Source: Okeania sp. KiyG1
GTDB lineage: Bacteria; Cyanobacteriota; Cyanobacteriia; Cyanobacteriales; Microcoleaceae
Length of the DNA stretch: 49,065 nucleotides
Assembly (NCBI RefSeq): GCF_014132355.1
Contig: NZ_BLZO01000041.1
Location: 1 to 49,065, forward strand
Direction: 5' to 3'
This document shows positions 47,145-49,065 of the stretch, in pieces. Within the stretch, counting starts at the first letter, position 1. Each line of letters begins with the position of its first letter. The notes beneath the pieces are model-generated. The model was not told the DNA's origin, made no database searches, and saw only the letters and a list, made by a program, of their open reading frames with translations. The position numbers were made by a program, and so were the translations under genes.

Positions 47145-47816
47145 TAAAATACTAACCTTTTGAGCGTTTTACACTGAAAAACAGGCACTTTTTTCGACCC
47201 GAAAAAGGCTAAAGTTTTTATATTTCAATGCTTTTAGATTTAATCAGCAAGCCCTAATTAGACATCTCCTCCAAAAGAGGGAACAGGGAAAAATAATTGA
47301 TAATTTATGGATAAGAATTGATTTTATTTTTGATTTTTGGAGATGTTTATTAGGAATATATAGTTTATACCAATTCCCATGCATTAATGCTATACTTGAC
47401 TGACACTTCAGTTATCAAGTAATTAACATTAGTAAAATAACTTATTTGCTAATTATTAGCCAGTTAATGCTAATTATTCTGATGTTTACCGAAAAATTGT
47501 GGTATAAAGCTTCCCTTTTAAGGAGATAAAAGCTGTCGTAGCGGAGCTTCCCGTAGGGTGGGATGGCGCAATTCGGAGCGACTCTGATAAGAGCGGGTTT
47601 CCTCGCCATATCAAATCGACCAAGAGAAGAAAAAATTTCCTTTGAGTCAATCCTATCCGTTTTAAAGGAGAGGTAATTCTAAATTCTAAATTCTAAATTC
47701 TTGAATTCTCCCTGTACGGACGTTGCATACAACGTCCCTACCCACTCCCTTACTCCCCTACTTAAGAAAGTGTAGAAAAGTTTTTGAGAAATGGTATTAC
47801 TAATGAGGTATAGAGT
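47145..47816. repeat. Remainder of family F, then families H, A and C
   Basis: Family F to about 47258; family H 47258-47353 (TAGACATCTCC to GGAGATGTTTATTA); family A copy 47486-47676, enlarged by ~100 bases of inserted sequence with GTCGTAGCGGAGCTTCCCGT; AATTCTA heptamers (47676-47702); family C palindrome 47714-47741. No gene is seen. Confidence 0.7.
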
Positions 47817-49065
47817 ATGAAAACAGGGAAACTTTTCTCTGCAATCGATAAGTGGAGTAGAAGCTTAAGTATTGCCAAAAAAATTGGCTATGGCTATTCC
47901 CTGGTAATTGGTATTGCAGTGCTAGGTACAACAGTAGGGTTAATTGTGGGAGATTACTACCACAAACAAGCTCAACAGCAGCTAGAATTAGTACAAAAAA
48001 AGTATAGTTTGTTAAAAGAATTAGAAAGTGCGATCTGGCAAGTGCAATTCCATCCTCAACAGTTAGCTGCTGTAGTCGCCAACCCAGTATGGTTTAAGTA
48101 TGAAATAAGTAAGTTTATGGTTAGGAGCGATCGATTAAAAGAAGTAATTAACACTCTCGATAATGTAATTGAAAATAACTCAAATCAGTTAGTAGTAAAC
48201 CCGGAAATTTTGCAAACAGTATTACAAAATTATAATCAGACATGGAATTCTTATGCTCAACTAATGGAGGGAATTTGGCAGGGAATAGATCCAGTTAATT
48301 TGCAACCAGAAGATATCCTATTTACTCAGCAAAAAGTATTAGCTATCAACACAGAAAACAAAGCCATTGAGATTCGCGTTCAGTTTGAAAGGCTATCAGA
48401 AAGTTTAAATCAGCTAATAGCTATTGTAGAAAAACAACAAAATCAAGCCAACCAGCGATTTGTGCGTTCGGAAATATTACGCATCCAAATTATTATTGGT
48501 AGTATGGTCCTATCGGTAGCGATCGCTGCTTGTTTAGCATACTATACCAGTCGAGCGATCGCCCGTCCACTCAAAGCATTAACTGAGACGGCCCAAAGAG
48601 TGACAGCAGAATCTGACTTTAGTTTGCAAGCTCAAGTCAGCACTACTGATGAAGTTTGGTTATTAGCTGTATCCCTAAATCAGCTTATACGATGGGTAGG
48701 AGAGTACACTCGAGAATTAAAGTTAACTCATCAAAAACTAGAGAAACGTAGTACTGAACTCACACAAGCTTTGCAAGACCTAAAACAAGCTCAGACGCAA
48801 CTAATTCAAACAGAAAAAATGTCTAGTCTTGGGCAAATGGTGGCGGGAATTGCCCATGAGATTAACAACCCAATCAATTTTATTGATGGTAACATCAACC
48901 CACTTCAAGAATATATACAAGAGGTTTTTGATTTACTAAATCTTTATCAAAGACTATATCCTGACTTACATCCAGAAATAGAAGATTTAATGAACGAGAT
49001 CGATCTTAATTATATAATCAATGATTTGCCTCAGATAATTTCTTCTATACGGATGAGTACTGACC
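47817..49065 (+). CDS. Sensor histidine kinase, 3' end cut off
   Basis: The frame is open from the ATG at 47817 to the end of the window (416 codons). A first transmembrane helix (about 22-45), a periplasmic or lumenal helical sensor region (about 46-222), a second transmembrane helix (about 223-245) and a HAMP domain (about 245-300) lead to a coiled coil. The dimerisation domain MVAGIAHEINNPINFIDGNI has the phospho-acceptor His347. The ATPase domain lies outside the window. It follows the PhnD-like lipoprotein by 1.16 kb of repeat DNA; in many cyanobacteria the two are neighbours, which suggests a joint sensing role, perhaps for a phosphorus compound (inference). Confidence 0.9.
   Translation, partial: MKTGKLFSAIDKWSRSLSIAKKIGYGYSLVIGIAVLGTTVGLIVGDYYHKQAQQQLELVQKKYSLLKELESAIWQVQFHPQQLAAVVANPVWFKYEISKFMVRSDRLKEVINTLDNVIENNSNQLVVNPEILQTVLQNYNQTWNSYAQLMEGIWQGIDPVNLQPEDILFTQQKVLAINTENKAIEIRVQFERLSESLNQLIAIVEKQQNQANQRFVRSEILRIQIIIGSMVLSVAIAACLAYYTSRAIARPLKALTETAQRVTAESDFSLQAQVSTTDEVWLLAVSLNQLIRWVGEYTRELKLTHQKLEKRSTELTQALQDLKQAQTQLIQTEKMSSLGQMVAGIAHEINNPINFIDGNINPLQEYIQEVFDLLNLYQRLYPDLHPEIEDLMNEIDLNYIINDLPQIISSIRMSTD

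Overview
The window is cyanobacterial. It carries the NDH-1 cluster ndhA-ndhI-ndhG-ndhE with gltA upstream, a RuBisCO activase with a RuBisCO-small-subunit-like (SSUL) tail, many GCGATCGC (HIP1-type) sites, SLH, WD40, RTX and GAF proteins, and dispersed heptamer repeats. Coding DNA is only about 64% of the 49 kb by my sum, and intergenic DNA is AT-rich and full of repeats. This fits a repeat-rich filamentous marine lineage such as Trichodesmium or Okeania; that placement is inference.

Layout. 1-2.4 kb: end of a large GAF plus AAA-like ATPase signalling protein. 2.7-6.5 kb: amidohydrolase, an IS200/IS605-type TnpB element, and a glycosyltransferase whose 3' end meets that element. 6.9-10.2 kb: alanine racemase, HNH nuclease, SixA phosphatase. 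10.8-13.9 kb: citrate synthase and a ClC protein. 14.3-18.6 kb: orphan GAF protein and ndhA-I-G-E, which is interrupted by long repeat-bearing spacers. 19.3-22.9 kb: a small unknown gene, a second TnpB, fragments of a third TnpB in opposite orientations, and an unrecognised 301-residue protein. 23.9-26.6 kb: RuBisCO activase and a lone ABC permease. 28.2-33.5 kb: HtrA-type protease, a large RTX protein, and a frameshifted TnpB. 34-39.9 kb: HI0933-type flavoprotein, a 54-residue rubredoxin, a secreted unknown, an RTX-CAP protein and a polysaccharide deacetylase. 41.6-49 kb: a 1012-residue SLH/WD40 protein, a frameshifted PhnD-like lipoprotein, and a sensor histidine kinase cut by the window end.

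The striking content is the non-coding DNA. At least ten dispersed repeat families can be recognised by eye. Several members have the full signature of transposed miniature elements, namely inverted ends and target duplications: 38912-39024 (8 bp), 40259-40627 (9 bp, IS903-like ends), 47025-47144 (8 bp, nested inside another repeat), and two copies of a 5-bp-duplicating family (17237-17330, 44936-45026). Short repeats also enter genes. They lie in frame within a TnpB, they supply the stop codons of three genes, and they abut the RuBisCO activase start codon. I did not find a clear new multi-gene defence or metabolic system. The best candidates for something undescribed are the in-frame repeat insertions, the tnpB-less 3' end with guide-RNA-like structure at 21.8-22.0 kb, and the unknown protein beside it.
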